Shown here one piece after another: positions 1-12,562 of a DNA stretch of 64,000 bases (position 1 is its first letter; each line of letters begins with the position of its first letter). The stretch covers positions 3,199,526 through 3,263,525 of the forward strand of contig NC_132881.1 of the NCBI RefSeq assembly GCF_030463535.1, given 5' to 3'. The DNA comes from Salminus brasiliensis (Eukaryota; Chordata; Actinopteri; Characiformes; Bryconidae). The notes below the pieces were generated by a model. The model was not told the DNA's origin. It did no database searches and saw only the letters and a list, made by a program, of their open reading frames with translations. A program made the position numbers and the translations under genes.

Positions 1-835
1 AAATCATGGTGTCCAAGACTGTTCTCCCCAATTCACAGTGTTCTAGAATATCTTTCCTCCAGTGCACACTGTTTGACATTGTTCTGCCCCATTCACAGTG
101 TTCTAGATTATTATTCCAGATTCAGTGTTCTAGATTATTATTCCCCATTCACAGTGTTTTAGATTGTTATTCCCCATTTGCAGTGTTCTAGATCGTCCTT
201 CACCATTCAGTGTTCTAGATTATTATTCCATATTTCACAGTGTTCTAGATTGTCCTTCCCCATTTGCAGTGTTCTTGACTGTTATTCTCTATTCACAGTG
301 TTCTAGATTATTATTCCCCATTTGCAGTGTTCTAGATTGTCCCTCCCCATTCACAGTGTTCTAGACTGTTATTCCCTATTCGCAGTGTTCTAGATGGTCC
401 TTCCCCATTCACAGTGTTCTAGACTGTTATTCCCCATTCACAGTGTTCTAGATTGTCCTTCCCCATTTGCAGTGTTCTAGACTGTTATTCCCCATTTGCA
501 GTGTTCTAGACTTATATTCCCTATTCGCAGTGTTCTAGATTGTCCTTTCCCCTTTCACAGTGTTCTAGATTACTCCCCTTATTCACATTGTTCTAGATAG
601 TTACTCCCCATTTACAGTGTTCTAGATTGTTATTCCATCCACCGTGTTCTAGATTGTTAATCCCCTAGATTGTTCTAGAATGGGAACACTGTTCTAGAAT
701 GTTCTCTCCAGCGTTGAGATGGTGTGCCATACCTGTGTGTGATTGTTGGGCATTTCTTCCCTATTCACAGGGTTCTAGATTATTATTCTCTCTTTATAGT
801 GTTCTAGATTGTCCTTCCCCATTCACTGCTAAAAT
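1..835. repeat. 29-bp minisatellite array
   Basis: About 28 tandem copies of a 29-bp unit built around CAGTGTTCTAGATT followed by GTTATTCCCCATT. Copies vary by single substitutions and small indels, and the array decays after about position 680. It runs off the left edge of the window, so its full length is unknown. Open frames here are simple translations of the repeat, not genes. Confidence 0.9.
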
Positions 836-1439
836 AGTTCAACTGAGACTTCTAGGCCTACTGCAACTGACTGCTGGACGGAAATGCAGCGAACGCTGGA
901 GACTAGAACCTTCCACGGCAGCAGCAGCAACGCAAGTCCTTCAACCAGCTGTTGGTGAGAAACAGAGGCATGAAAAATGTCGGCTTCTGCAGCTTCTGGA
1001 GAGGATGTTTACAAAGCTTGAGGTAAGTTTAGGAAGGCAGGAAGGCATGGTGTGGTTAGTGCAGCTAAATACAGTATGCATTCAAATACTGCACACAAAA
1101 CACGCACCGATTCGTGCACAGTGTTTGGCAGGAAGTTGCACCACGCAGCTTTAAAACCCCTCAATCAAGCGAGGCGAGCTGCTGCAAGGGAAGTGAAACT
1201 GAAAGGAGTTTTAAAGACGAGCAGGTTTCCTGAAAGACACAGCGAAAGAGAAGAAAGAGAAAAATAGCCCACGGCAGCTGTACACCTAAAATATGGCTAT
1301 CTGCAGTAGCGGTCAAACTCAGAAGCAACGACTACTGTTGGGGGTATCAGGTTTCAGAGTAATCACAGAACAACAAAACAAATGCTGAATTTCCTCAGAC
1401 ATTTCATGTGGCAGGCGGCACGTAGTGCGCAAGGGGGTG
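836..1439. other. Intergenic, no gene recognised
   Basis: Mixed-composition sequence between two tandem arrays. I see no splice-flanked coding block and no repeat family I can name. Confidence 0.4.
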
Positions 1440-1930
1440 GCACCTTGCAATGGACTCTCCAGGCCATATTCCTGCCTTGCACCCAATGATTCCAGGTAGG
1501 CTCCAGACCTGCTGCGACCCATTGCAGGGTGTGGTACCCTGCGATGGACTGGCGATCTGTCCAGGCCATATTCCTGCCTTGCATCCAGCGATTCTGGCTA
1601 GGCTCCGGACCTGCCAAGACCCTACGATGGACTGGTGATCTGTCCAGGCCATATTCTTGCCTTGCACCCAATGTTTCGGGTAAGCTCAAGACCTGCTGCG
1701 ACCCACTGCAGGGTACCACACTGGCAATCTGCCCAGGGCATATTCCTGTCTTGCACTCAAAGTTTCTGGGTAGGCTCTGGACCTGCCAAGACCTATTGCA
1801 GGGTGTGGTACCCTACGGTAGACTGGTGCCCTGTATAGGGGTATTTTTGCTTTGTACCCAAGAATTCTGGGTAGGACCTGTCGCGACCCATTGAAGGGTG
1901 TGGTACCCTTCCATGGACACAGCAATGCTC
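1440..1930. repeat. ~100-bp tandem array resembling a LINE 3' tail
   Basis: About five tandem copies of a roughly 100-bp unit marked by GATGGACTGG, CCAGGCCATATTCCTGCCTT and GACCTGCTGCGACCCATTG. The core GGACTGGCGATCTGTCCAGG followed by a purine-rich tail and GCGACCC resembles the conserved 3' end of fish L2/CR1-clade LINEs. If so, a LINE tail was secondarily amplified in tandem. The tandem structure is visible directly; the LINE origin is inference. Confidence 0.7.
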
Positions 1931-2065
1931 TTCCAAAATCTAGCAAAACGCATGCTGTGTAAGGCCTTCAGTCCATTTCCTAAAAGGTCTAGGTCTAGTC
2001 CAGTATGAGAGGGGAGGGGAGGCAAAGAACCAGTGACGCAGAATTGCAAATTGCGTTCAAAAATG

Positions 2066-2071
2066 TTTATT
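2066..2071 (-). terminator. lbh: Candidate poly(A) signal for lbh
   Basis: TTTATT on the plus strand reads AATAAA on the minus strand. It is followed on that strand by about 15-20 nt of unique sequence before the repeat arrays. It lies about 2.8 kb downstream of the lbh stop. Confidence 0.35.
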
Positions 2072-2964
2072 TACAGCCTCTGTTCGTCACAGAGAAAAGT
2101 GGTGATGAGAAAAATCAAGACCAAATGGAAAGAAACTGAGGAAAAAAAAAAAAGTGGCAGCTATTCTCCCTGAGCTGTACACAAATACAGAGCGAACAAA
2201 TCTACAGGTGGTTCAACACAGAAGAGGGGGTCCTCGACCTTGAAACAGTGCCCCCCCCCAATCACTCACACACATGAAAGCATCTATACAAGTTATGAAA
2301 AAAAAAAATCGAAACAACAAAAAAAAACCCTCTTAAATAAAGGCTATCTGTCCCACCTCTACAGGTCAACATACAAGGTGCTCCCAGTGTCCAGGTGACT
2401 TTTCAGGACCTTTCCACTGAGGGAAAAGGATGGCTTCAGGGACAAAATGTCAGTCAGGTTTCTTAATGTGCATAAAAACAGTCCCCTCCTGACACCCCAG
2501 TGGAAGCAGGAAGACTTACAGGTCAGGTCAGGTAAAGCCTCCCATGATGAAGTGACCGTGGATAAATGGAAGCATTTTGATGCAAGAAAGGCTCTGAAAT
2601 GGAATTTACTGGACCCCCCCACCCCACCCCCCCCTTTACATCAAAACACACGTCCAACTGAATGCCACTGAACTGCTATCGGACAAGAGAACTGGTATGT
2701 ACAAAAAGACACACAACAGGTGCTGGATATTCACAGTGAAGTAGATTATGTCTGCATACAAACACTATTTACATACAGGAGCTGTGGAAGCTCATTCCCA
2801 ACTGGGGTTTCTGGCAGACATTTGTCAGTATTATGACTTAAGAAAAATTTGAAATAGCATCTCAAAATAATGACATTAAAAATTTTTCTTACATTTGGAA
2901 ATATCGTTTTAGAATAATTGGTCAAATCTTTCCCGTTTTCTTCCAAATTGGTGCAGTCAATTAA

Positions 2965-3190
2965 CCCACCCAGTCATAACTCCACCTAGCACTAGCAACG
3001 CTCCAGACACTGGTAGGGATTCCGATGCCTGTGCCGGCCAACGCTGCTTTTAGAGTGAACACAGTCTACTCACACGGAAAGAGCCACCCGGTTGATTGTG
3101 CTCTCCCAGACCTCAGCTACCGATGGCAAAGTGGTATGGCCATAGTGGATGTGCGCAAGATCGCTGAACCACTCTGAGGCCCCCCCCAAG
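2965..3190 (-). mobile_element. Degenerate tRNA-derived SINE copy
   Basis: This copy shares blocks with those at 15055-15280, 17705-17930, 18465-18785, 24095-24365 and 44915-45185: AACCCACCC, CACTAGCAACGCTCC, TGTGCCGGCCAACG and TTGTGCTCTC. Orientation is minus relative to the 44.9-kb copy, which ends GGGTGGGTTAATTGGC. Confidence 0.6.
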
Positions 3191-4882
3191 ATTAGTATTT
3201 TTTTTATTTGATTTAAGGAATATTGAAGAAATTTTGAGTCAAAAATTGAAGTGAAAATCTGTCAAATATTCAAGAAAATAAGATTATTAAAAGTGAAAAT
3301 GAGAATTTGAGGAATTCTTTTGGGATCAGTCCTTATTTCACTGTAAGAACTACAAAATTTGAGATACCAAAATCAAATCAAGATACTACATTAAAATACT
3401 TCTTACATTTTGACCATAGTACACGTTTTGGGATAACAAGTCACTACACTGAGATACTAAATCAAAATAAGTCAGTAATTGTCAAAATTTGGAAGTCTTG
3501 CTCCAAGAAACCCGGAAAATATCCATGGGTATGATTTTTCTCTTGTTCTTATCGGGAATGAGCTTCCAGAAGCATAAAGGTGGTGAATGGAATTGTTCCA
3601 ACAACAGAACAAGCCAGGCTATGTGAACCCTGTGTTCGTAAAACGACTGACCCTTCAAAAAGCTTCCATGCTAAGCATGCCTACGCAAACATCCCCATTT
3701 TATTAACACACCTGTTTGGCTTTCTTCAAGACAACAAAGCTCCCAACAGTGCTCTTCAACAATACTTCAATACTCCAATCTAATTTCCACAACTTTCCCC
3801 TCACTCCAGATGATGGTAGTCAATGGGCCAAGATTGAGTTGACGTCCAGATTTTCCTTCAGCAGTTACTCGCACTGGAGCTGCGAAGCTAAAAACTACAA
3901 ACATACACTAGAAGTCAACGGCCCCCAGATTTAGTTCTGGCGTGCCAACTTCATCATTTACATCTCACAGTAAGGCCGTGAGGCTGTGAGAAAGTCTACA
4001 CCATGTTCCTGAAGACCTGGAAGTGATTTAAGTGGGCTGAGAGAACCGTACAAATTTACGTAATTACCACAAAGATTTGGGTGACTATTGACTTCTAGCA
4101 TTCGTTCGGTACTTTAGCTTGTGCTTCTTCAGGTTAGTGGACACCAAACGTGTCCTGGCTAGCCAGCTCCATGTGGGGTAAATGCAAGACTGCGTACATT
4201 TGGTTATCAGTCACACCATTCTTTCAACTTTCCACCACTTGCCTTTGCTGGTCTAAAAAAACAAAAACAGAACACCACATTCTAAAAGGTCACCGTCAAC
4301 CAATAATGAACGACCCAACGGCAACCTAATTAATCCAACGACATCAGTTCAACCAATAAGGAAGAAAGAAAGACAAAACAGCTCTGTATCAAGTCCTAGT
4401 CATAGACTTCTCCAGACGTGGACCAGACATGGCTTTCTTGAAGTTTTCAGCTCCTCCACTTGTGAGGGAAATTCCTCAGTGGCCGAGAAACGACAGGATC
4501 GGACAGAAAGGTCTACGTGAAGTCCAAGAGACCCAAGGCCACCCCACTCACCAGCACTAATATGGCAGTGTGTGGAGATATTTAGGTGGGACTGAAGGTT
4601 TGTCAGTATGTAAACTTTGGGGGGACCTACGATGTGGGGACCTACAGGGGAAACGTGCAGTGTGGGTTTCTTCATGGTGAGTGAGCAAATGGGCCATATT
4701 CACAAATCATCTCAAAGCTCTGGGCGCTCCTTTGTCCTTCAGGTTAGCACCAGGTGGAAGATCGGGGTGGATGGAGAGAAATTCCGAGACTTAAAAACGA
4801 TTTTTTTGAGATTTCAGATTAATACAAACCAATATGTGAGTGTGTGTGTGTGTGTAAGTGAAAAATAGTCATTTAGTCCATT

Positions 4883-5104
4883 CTAGTGCTGAGAATTCTG
4901 CACTTGTCCCGTCGGCGCCTTCCCATTGCTCTCCTCCTCTTCATCGTCGTCGTCTTCCTCCTCTTCCTCGCTGACGATGAATTCCTTTGGAGGCCAGCGC
5001 AGCTCTCCGCTCTCCACCTCGCCGTCCGTAGGCTCCACCACGATTGATGGAAGGCGGTCCTTCACTTTGCAGCAGCGCTCGAAATCCGAAGGGTCTGGAA
5101 AGAT
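4883..5104 (-). CDS. lbh: lbh coding exon 3 (terminal)
   Basis: The acceptor is CTCTGCAG|ATCTTTCC. It encodes residues 45-117 and a TAG stop. It contains the most conserved LBH block (KDRLPSIVVEPT, GELRWPP) and an acidic run of five Glu, four Asp and four Glu encoded by a GAG/GAC-rich stretch. Confidence 0.95.
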   Translation of the reverse strand: MFPDPSDFERCCKVKDRLPSIVVEPTDGEVESGELRWPPKEFIVSEEEEEDDDDEEEESNGKAPTGQVQNSQH

Positions 5105-8100
5105 CTGCAGAGGAAGCGAAGAAGATCGAAGGTTAACATGGGATCATCTTCAAGGATCAGCCAACAAGCAAAAGTAAAAGCGCACATTCCACCAATTAGC
5201 CATTAGCTGCCTCAAACCATTGGAGTCGTGGGGTAATCTCAAATAGACAAATGCTCATGTGGTTTCTGACTCCCTGAAGTGGCACAAACTGAATCCTGGA
5301 ACCCTGTCCTAGTCTGTTTAGCACTCCTGTAAGTGCTTGTGGTTTCACTAACATGTGCGAGTGGGATTGTTTTTTTGTTTTTTCAGGCCTGGTCGGGTCA
5401 AGTCTCGAAGTCAGGGGCTTTGGCTTAATTCCTATGCATAACTGTTGACACCATGCCCTTCATCGGGACATCGCAGGTTTAATCCTTGGTAATGCCACAG
5501 CCGACTATGGCTGGGAGTCTAAGTGAGCATGAATGTCCCCCAAAAGACATAATTCTTCACTTGACACCCATTACACAGTCTGCTAGCTAGCGAAAATTGG
5601 CAAGAAAATTGGCTGGTGGCTGGTAGCTTTGCATAATTGGGTGACTAACAGGGTATTGACCCAGACAGCATTCCATCAATGACCAAAGGAGAAAAAGGAC
5701 AGCGAAAGAGAGAAGGACAGATGAAGACACAAGGAGACAGAGGAAACGCAGAAGGGACATGGACATAGAGACACAAGATACACCATATTACTCTAAGAGA
5801 GATAACTACAGAGACAGAAAGACCAAAAGACCGCAATAGAGACAGAGGGACAGAAAGAGACTTCTAGGAAAAGAGAGAGGGAAAGACTGAAACAGAAGAG
5901 GAGACAGAAGAAGAGACAGACGATAAAGACAATGGGACATGTGGAGACCAAAGAAATGAGGTTGACCGAGGTTAACAGAGAGGGAGACAAAGACATGGAG
6001 ACTGAGGAACAGAAAGAGACAGAAGATAAGAAAGGGACAGGCAGACATGTAGACATAAATGAGGAGAGAGGCAGACAGATAGGGACGAAAAGAGATCGGG
6101 AAATGTAGGGACAGAAGAAAAAGGGGTGGAGAGAGGAACAGGGAATGAGAGCAGGACATACAGAGACAAAGGAACAGAGAAAGGGACATATAGAGACAGG
6201 AAGACAGAGAAGGTGCGATGTGGTACAAAAAAAGGTTCAGCAGGAAGCAGTGTGTGTGTGTGTGTGTCCCGTGTCTGTCTGGCGCAGCAAGCAGTAAAAG
6301 CTGATAAATCCCCCCCCCTCCCTCCCCAACCCGACTCGACTCGACTCAACAGAGGCAGTGGCACAGCTGTGGTGTTGGCGGCGGCAACAACAACAAAAAA
6401 AAAAGCTGCAAGGAGGCCTGGGACTGACAACACTCTGCATCTCTCCTGCACACACACATACAGGACTGAAAGGAAGACTGCAGGGGCTCGTCCAAAATAG
6501 AGCCCACCAAGGACGCTGCTTTGTACGAGATAGGACACATAATTAATCAAACAAAGAGCCAGAGACCAATAAGGAGAAACGAACACTAGTCCTATCCAGC
6601 GTACAGGGGTGTAGTCTGTGGTGCCGAGCAGGTAGACATGTCAATGCCTCCTTCTGTGTCCGTTTATCCCGCTGTCTCCAGCTGTCCCCCTCTCTTCTCC
6701 TTTGTTCATGTGTCTCTTTCTGTCCCCAGTCAAATCCAGTATACAGTGACGCAGTTGATTAGCGCTAGGCCTAATCAAAACCCTGTCCAAATCCCACCCC
6801 TATGACCATGCTAATTTCTGCTTGACCCCTCTGCCCTCCCTGTGGGCTGGTAGTATTCTTTTAGTATGAGCATCGACCCCCCTCTGCGTGGTTGTCCTAT
6901 GGCATTGGTCAAAGAGCTCCTTTATTCAGGCCCAGGAGCAAGAGCTGACTATCCCTTTATACATCCCAGATGATGTCAGCGCTAACCCTTACCTGGGATA
7001 TACTGGGGGTTAAGACCCTGGAAGGAGGTGGTACGTCATGGTACGTTTACGTGAGGTACCCTTAAACTTTCTTCTCATCATGGGTTTGGATCTTCTGGAT
7101 TTGGGAAACCCACCCCCCCCTCTCCAACTTCTCTTAAAAAAGCTGAACTGCTTCTCAATACGGTCCAGGCTGGCCAGGTTCAGGGTCCAGGTCACCACAA
7201 TTCACTGGGTTTAGAAAGCCCTTGGTGATTTGTAGATTGTGACGCGGTGCAAGCTGACATTATGGGACGAAAGGTTTATACTGTCCAACTTTTAGAGCCT
7301 TCATGGTTGAGGCTAGCTCTGGTGCACATGGGTGTGTTTGGAAGGTCTGGATTAAACAGATTAGCAGCTTGGGTGATACCTTAAGACAGAGCTCCTGCCA
7401 GTTTTCACCCCTTCAACAACAAGACTGAATACGAGTGAAGATCTAGCCAGGTTCCGGTCAGTGGCTGGATTTCCATTCGGGAGAGCCAAAAAAAAAAAAA
7501 TAGTCCTGTGCCGTTTCCTGTGGCCCTACCGGCAGCTGGCGTGGTACTGAACACTAGCGCCGCGATAGCTGCAACACTGGATGTGTAGAACGCTAACACC
7601 GTGGAACGCTAACATCACTACACTTTTTAAACTTTCTGGACCCGAAGATGGTTCTGTACTAAAATGGTTGAAGTGGTTGTATTTATCAATAAAATCTATT
7701 TAAAAAGATTCCCTTGAAAGATACATTATAAGGACAAAAGTATTGGGACACCTGCTCATTCATTATTATTTTTTGCAAAATCGAGGGCATTTATCCTGCT
7801 TTTGCTGGAGTAATTCTCAAAAGAGAGGCTTTCTGCTAGATTTTGGAGGAGGGTTACTGTGAGGGTTTGATTGCATTCAGCAGAAAGAGCTAGTGTTTGT
7901 GAGGTCAGGATTTTGGAAGATCACCACTCGTGGACGGATACTCATTGAAGAACTTGCTTTTTTTTCTTAATTAAATGTTCAGACCTCTTTTTATCTTTTA
8001 CTTGGACCCAAGATGAATCAGTCTCCAAGAAACAAAGTCCTAAACTTTGCCCAAACTTTTCCTTTCCCTCCGATTCCTCCTCTCGGGCCCGTTGATTAAT

Positions 8101-9270
8101 CTCAGGTCAACGTCAAGAGAAAAGACAGAACACACACAGTCTGCATCTTTAAATAGCTCTCCCCCGAGAGCCTGAAATATTCTTGTTTGCGTATCTCAGT
8201 CCAGCAGAACTTATTGCGGAGGGGTTAGCAAAACAAACCCCAGATCTGAAAGGAATGAAGGAGTCGAGGGGTAAAGAGGGGAGGCGGGGGGGGGGGGGGG
8301 CGAGATCTCAGAGGAGCCCAGCTGGACGTTCAGGCCACCCAGCCTCTGTGTAGAAAAGCGCCCGTGAGATAAGCTAAAGTAGAGTCTGGCTAACATGCTA
8401 ATGGTCACTTACAGAAAAAGCATCTTGGCGAGCAAATCAGCTCTACTAGTCTCTAATAGTCATGGTTCTACTGTATACAGAACCACTGCATTTACTCACT
8501 ACAGAACCCTTAAAAAAACCTAGGAACAGAACTGGCTATTGGAATTGGCGTTGGCTAATAATTGGGTTCTATACAACACTGAAAAAAGGTTCTGTCCCTT
8601 AACAATGGTGAAACCCAATTTGGTGGTGAGGCAGAACCCTTTCAGAGATTCTCTAAAAGAACCACACAAGTGTTTTTTTCACCCAACATGATTCCTCAAG
8701 GGTGAACCATCTGAAAAGCTGGTTAAATGGTTCCTCACATACAAGGAAACAGTCTTTCCTTGGTTCTACATAGCACCAAACACAGTTCCACTATTGTCAA
8801 AGAACCATTAAGGCATTTAGTTTTAGTTCTATATAGAACCCTTAAAGAACCCCCCACCCCACATTTTTAAAGGCTCACTTGCTTAGCTTGAACACACAAG
8901 CCTGTAGGTCAAATAAATGGTCCCCTAAAGAAACGCAGAGTTGCATTCACTTACTGAAGGGATTGGTTCTAGATAAGCGAGACGAGGTCCAATCTGACCA
9001 ACACCTAGACCTGTGCGAAGGGTTTCAAGAGGCTGCAGACAGCTCGCTTATCAACAGCTCCCTCACTGCATTCCTATGGGTTCTTTATGGAACCGTGACA
9101 ATTCTGATAACCATGGGAAAGCTGAAGGTGACTAGACTGACTTAAAAAAAAAAAAAAAAAAATCAATACAGTAAGTTTAAGTGGTTCTATTTAGCATAGT
9201 CCTTATAAATTATAAGGACAAAAGTATTGAGACACCTGCGCATTCATTATTATTTCTTTAAAAAATCTTC

Positions 9271-9301
<31 letters not shown>

Positions 9302-11077
9302 TTTATCCTCCTTTTGCTGGAGTAGCCCTCAAAAGAGAGGCTTTCTACTATATATTGCAGGAGCACTGATGTGAGGGTTTGATTGCATTCAACAGCAAGA
9401 GCTGGTGTCCATGAGGTCAGAAAGGGTATTGGGACACCTGCTCATTCATTATTATTTCCTTCTGAAATCAAGAGTATTTATCCTGCTTTTGTTGGAGTAA
9501 CTGCCTCTACGATCCTGGAAAGGCCTTCTACTGGATTTGAGAGAGTTTGATTGCACTCAGTGGCAAGAGAGCTAGTGTAGTAAGTGAGGTCAGGATTTCG
9601 GACGATCACCACCCCACCTCATCATCCTCATCTCATTCTAAAAGTACTGGATGGAGCACCATCAATCAGTCCAGATAACAGTTCTTCCACTGCTCCACAG
9701 CTCAATGCTGGGGGGCTTTATACCCCTCTAGCCCACGCCTGACATTAGGCAGCATGGTGCCAATAGGTTCATGTTTATCTGCTCCAGAGATATCTGGGGT
9801 CCCTTCAGTGAGTGAATACAGCACTACATAGGAGCATAAACCTGGCCTACCCTCACTGCAGTCCAAATATTATTATAGTATTAGCTTGTCTTAATATGCA
9901 AATAAGGGACACTCAGTTCTAGGTTAATTAGTACTTACTGCATCAGCCCAGCAATCCTAATTCCACTAACAGCCATTATTAGTAGTATTATTTCTGCTAC
10001 TGCTACTTTAGCATGCAAAGGGGAGGCATAATGACCAACTTCCCTAATTTGCACCCACACACCAATAAAATCACCCCTGCAGATCACACTAGAGCTGCAG
10101 TTTCCTTCAACTCTGTTATTCTGACCTTATTTTGGAAAGCTAAAGGCAAGTCTCAGTTCTGAAAGGAGGCCCACAGTGGAAAAGACGACCTGGGGCTTTT
10201 CGAAATGACTGGGTCATGACAGAAGTGAGCTGTTTTTCTGAAATCCTGAAAGCTCTGACCTGCTGTTTTTAGTTGTGTTTTTGGGTTGTTTCTCTCTTTT
10301 GAGGTTTGCTTTTGTCATTTCTGTGCTGGTGGGTGTGTGCGTGTGTATGTGTACGGTGGCAATGTGATGTATAGTAGAAGGCAGGCCGTACCTGGAAGGC
10401 GAGGCTCTCTTTGCCGGGGCTGAGCCGCATGTCCTCCATCGGGGTAGCGCTGATCATCACTTCGGTCATTTCACGGCACGGCACAAACGCAGGGCTGCAA
10501 ACACACGGACAGAGAACGCCAAGGTTAAAGATCAGGCGTCTGGTTGGGACTAGGAGCGTCAGGCCATCCACCTACCATCAAACGGCCACAATTAAGACAA
10601 TTGTGTTGATTAATAATCATCGATTGATTGTAGCATAAAAGGCGTATTAATTATTCTGATTAAACAACAGCACTATAAGAATGTATCCTTAAAACACTAA
10701 ACTTCAAGCAAGAACTTCTTCTAGAAGTCAACACAGGTCTTTCACCACCCATTTCTGAAAGAACACTCCGTAAGGCACTACATTTTTATTCACAATGCCT
10801 GTCCATCACAATTCTGAAGAGAATCTCCTGTAGACTGGGGTTTCTGCCACTGCTGGTAGACCTGTATGACCGTATGCTTCCATACACCTGCAGATTCAGC
10901 TACTTCCTTCCCTCTATGATCTTTGGCCACGCCCAAATGCTAAAAATCACTCCTTTTAGCCAAATATTAATATCTGTTCTGCGACCAAGTTTCCAACGAG
11001 ACACTCGCATTGCACTGCATTAACTATTCTCAAAGTATGAGTCCTATGGCACAACATTCAGGTATTTATAGCCCAAT

Positions 11078-11135
<58 letters not shown>

Positions 11136-12224
11136 GAGATTTGAAGCTGAGGTGTGTTTTAACTGGACTGAACTGGACAGATGCTGGGCCACTGCACTAT
11201 AATATCCATGTTTTTATTGCAAATCTAGTCCTAATTTCTAAATATTAGAGAAATGTATGGGCTTTGGTCCATAGATATGTATGTAAAAGTACTGCAAATT
11301 ACTGCATCCCTACAATCATACCATTCCATATCAGCCAATCCATTAGGTTCAGATCATACTAAATCTTCAATGCTTTTGCTTTTTATTCATAACAACAATA
11401 TATCGATGAGGTGTAGGCAACGGCTGGAGTCCAGCACAGTTCCCTGCTCTAGTACCTCCAGGACCGAAATTGCCCTCCACTGATATTGGGTTTCGGTTGG
11501 GAAAGTCCAGCACCAAACCGCTGATTCTTGACAGACCTCCAGAGGTCTCTGGAGTTTGGCTTCAGTACTGTTTTCTAAATTGCTTTAAGTCCTGCCCAAC
11601 TCTGAAGACCCAAAATTCCAACCTGCGAAACCTTACAAAAGCAAAACACTGATGCACTTTATTGCCAGAAGTTTGTGGACACATGTTCATCACATTTTTC
11701 TTCCAAAATCTAGAACATTAAGGGCCTAAAACGCTCAACATAATTGGCTTTTGGCAAGATTTTGGTACTTTACTTCGAGACTCCAACTCCTCCATACCCA
11801 AAAAAGGGTACGGATGGAGCTCCATCACTCCAGAGAACACGGGTGGACTGCCCCACAGCCTTGAGCTTGGGGACTTTAGACCTGTGTGCCACTAATAAGA
11901 ACATTAGTGAACATATATTGTGCATAAAATGCATCGCGACACCGTCCATGTATTTTTGACATGCCTACCCCTAGTTAGCAGCCCCTTACAAGGTCCTCAT
12001 GCTCGTGTATTGATCGTTCTGTCTTAATTATATACATCGTTTGTAATGTCTATTGCCATTAAAGGGCGTGCTGTTTAGTCTGCACCAAGTCAAACATTAA
12101 ATGCACACAGAGGTCGCTAGCAGTCAGCAGGACGCACCGCAACTGGGCCAGTGGTTAGCGCTGCACTGACTCCTCTCAGAGAGCTGCTCTCTGCTGTGTG
12201 GAGATATATAAATATATATCTAGC

Positions 12225-12317
<93 letters not shown>

Positions 12318-12505
12318 ATTTGTGTGTGTGTGTGTACATGTTACAGTCATTATGAAAGTAAGTTGTGGGTGTGCAGGGGACCGTCTGTCAGCCTGTACTC
12401 TAAAGCCGAGTGCGCTTATCTGCTTCAGTGAGATTGGTATAGGCCATGTAACACACTTGCAAGCAAGATATTAAAAAAAATAATAATAATAAAATAAAAT
12501 AAAAT

Positions 12506-12562
<57 letters not shown>

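Larger units (their letters stand above)
2050..4882 (-). other. lbh: Probable lbh 3' UTR
   Basis: This is the stretch downstream of the lbh stop codon on the minus strand. No other coding exon was recognised, and the first convincing minus-strand AATAAA close to a plausible cleavage site is at 2066-2071, giving a UTR of about 2.8 kb. Long lbh 3' UTRs are usual in vertebrates. A SINE fragment near 2965-3185 lies inside, so a shorter transcript end is possible. RNA evidence is needed to fix the boundary. Confidence 0.4.
5105..10391 (-). other. lbh: lbh intron 2
   Basis: GT-AG intron of about 5.3 kb. It contains a SINE-like fragment (5400-5570), a purine tract (5645-6230), transposon copies near 7.7 kb and 9.2-9.8 kb, and an AGAACC-rich repeat (8.5-8.87 kb). 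No other exon was recognised. Confidence 0.8.

Noticed and set aside
1-830. CACAGTG heptamers in the 29-bp array as recombination signals
   Set aside because: The heptamer is part of the repeat unit. No nonamer lies at 12 or 23 bp and no V or J segment adjoins it.
5806-6586. Ser/Leu/Cys-rich minus-strand frames up to 204 codons
   Set aside because: They are products of the polypurine tract read on the pyrimidine strand; no domain.
12200-12350. Open frames of alternating Ile-Tyr and similar dipeptides at AT and CA tracts
   Set aside because: They are translations of dinucleotide repeats, seen equally on both strands.
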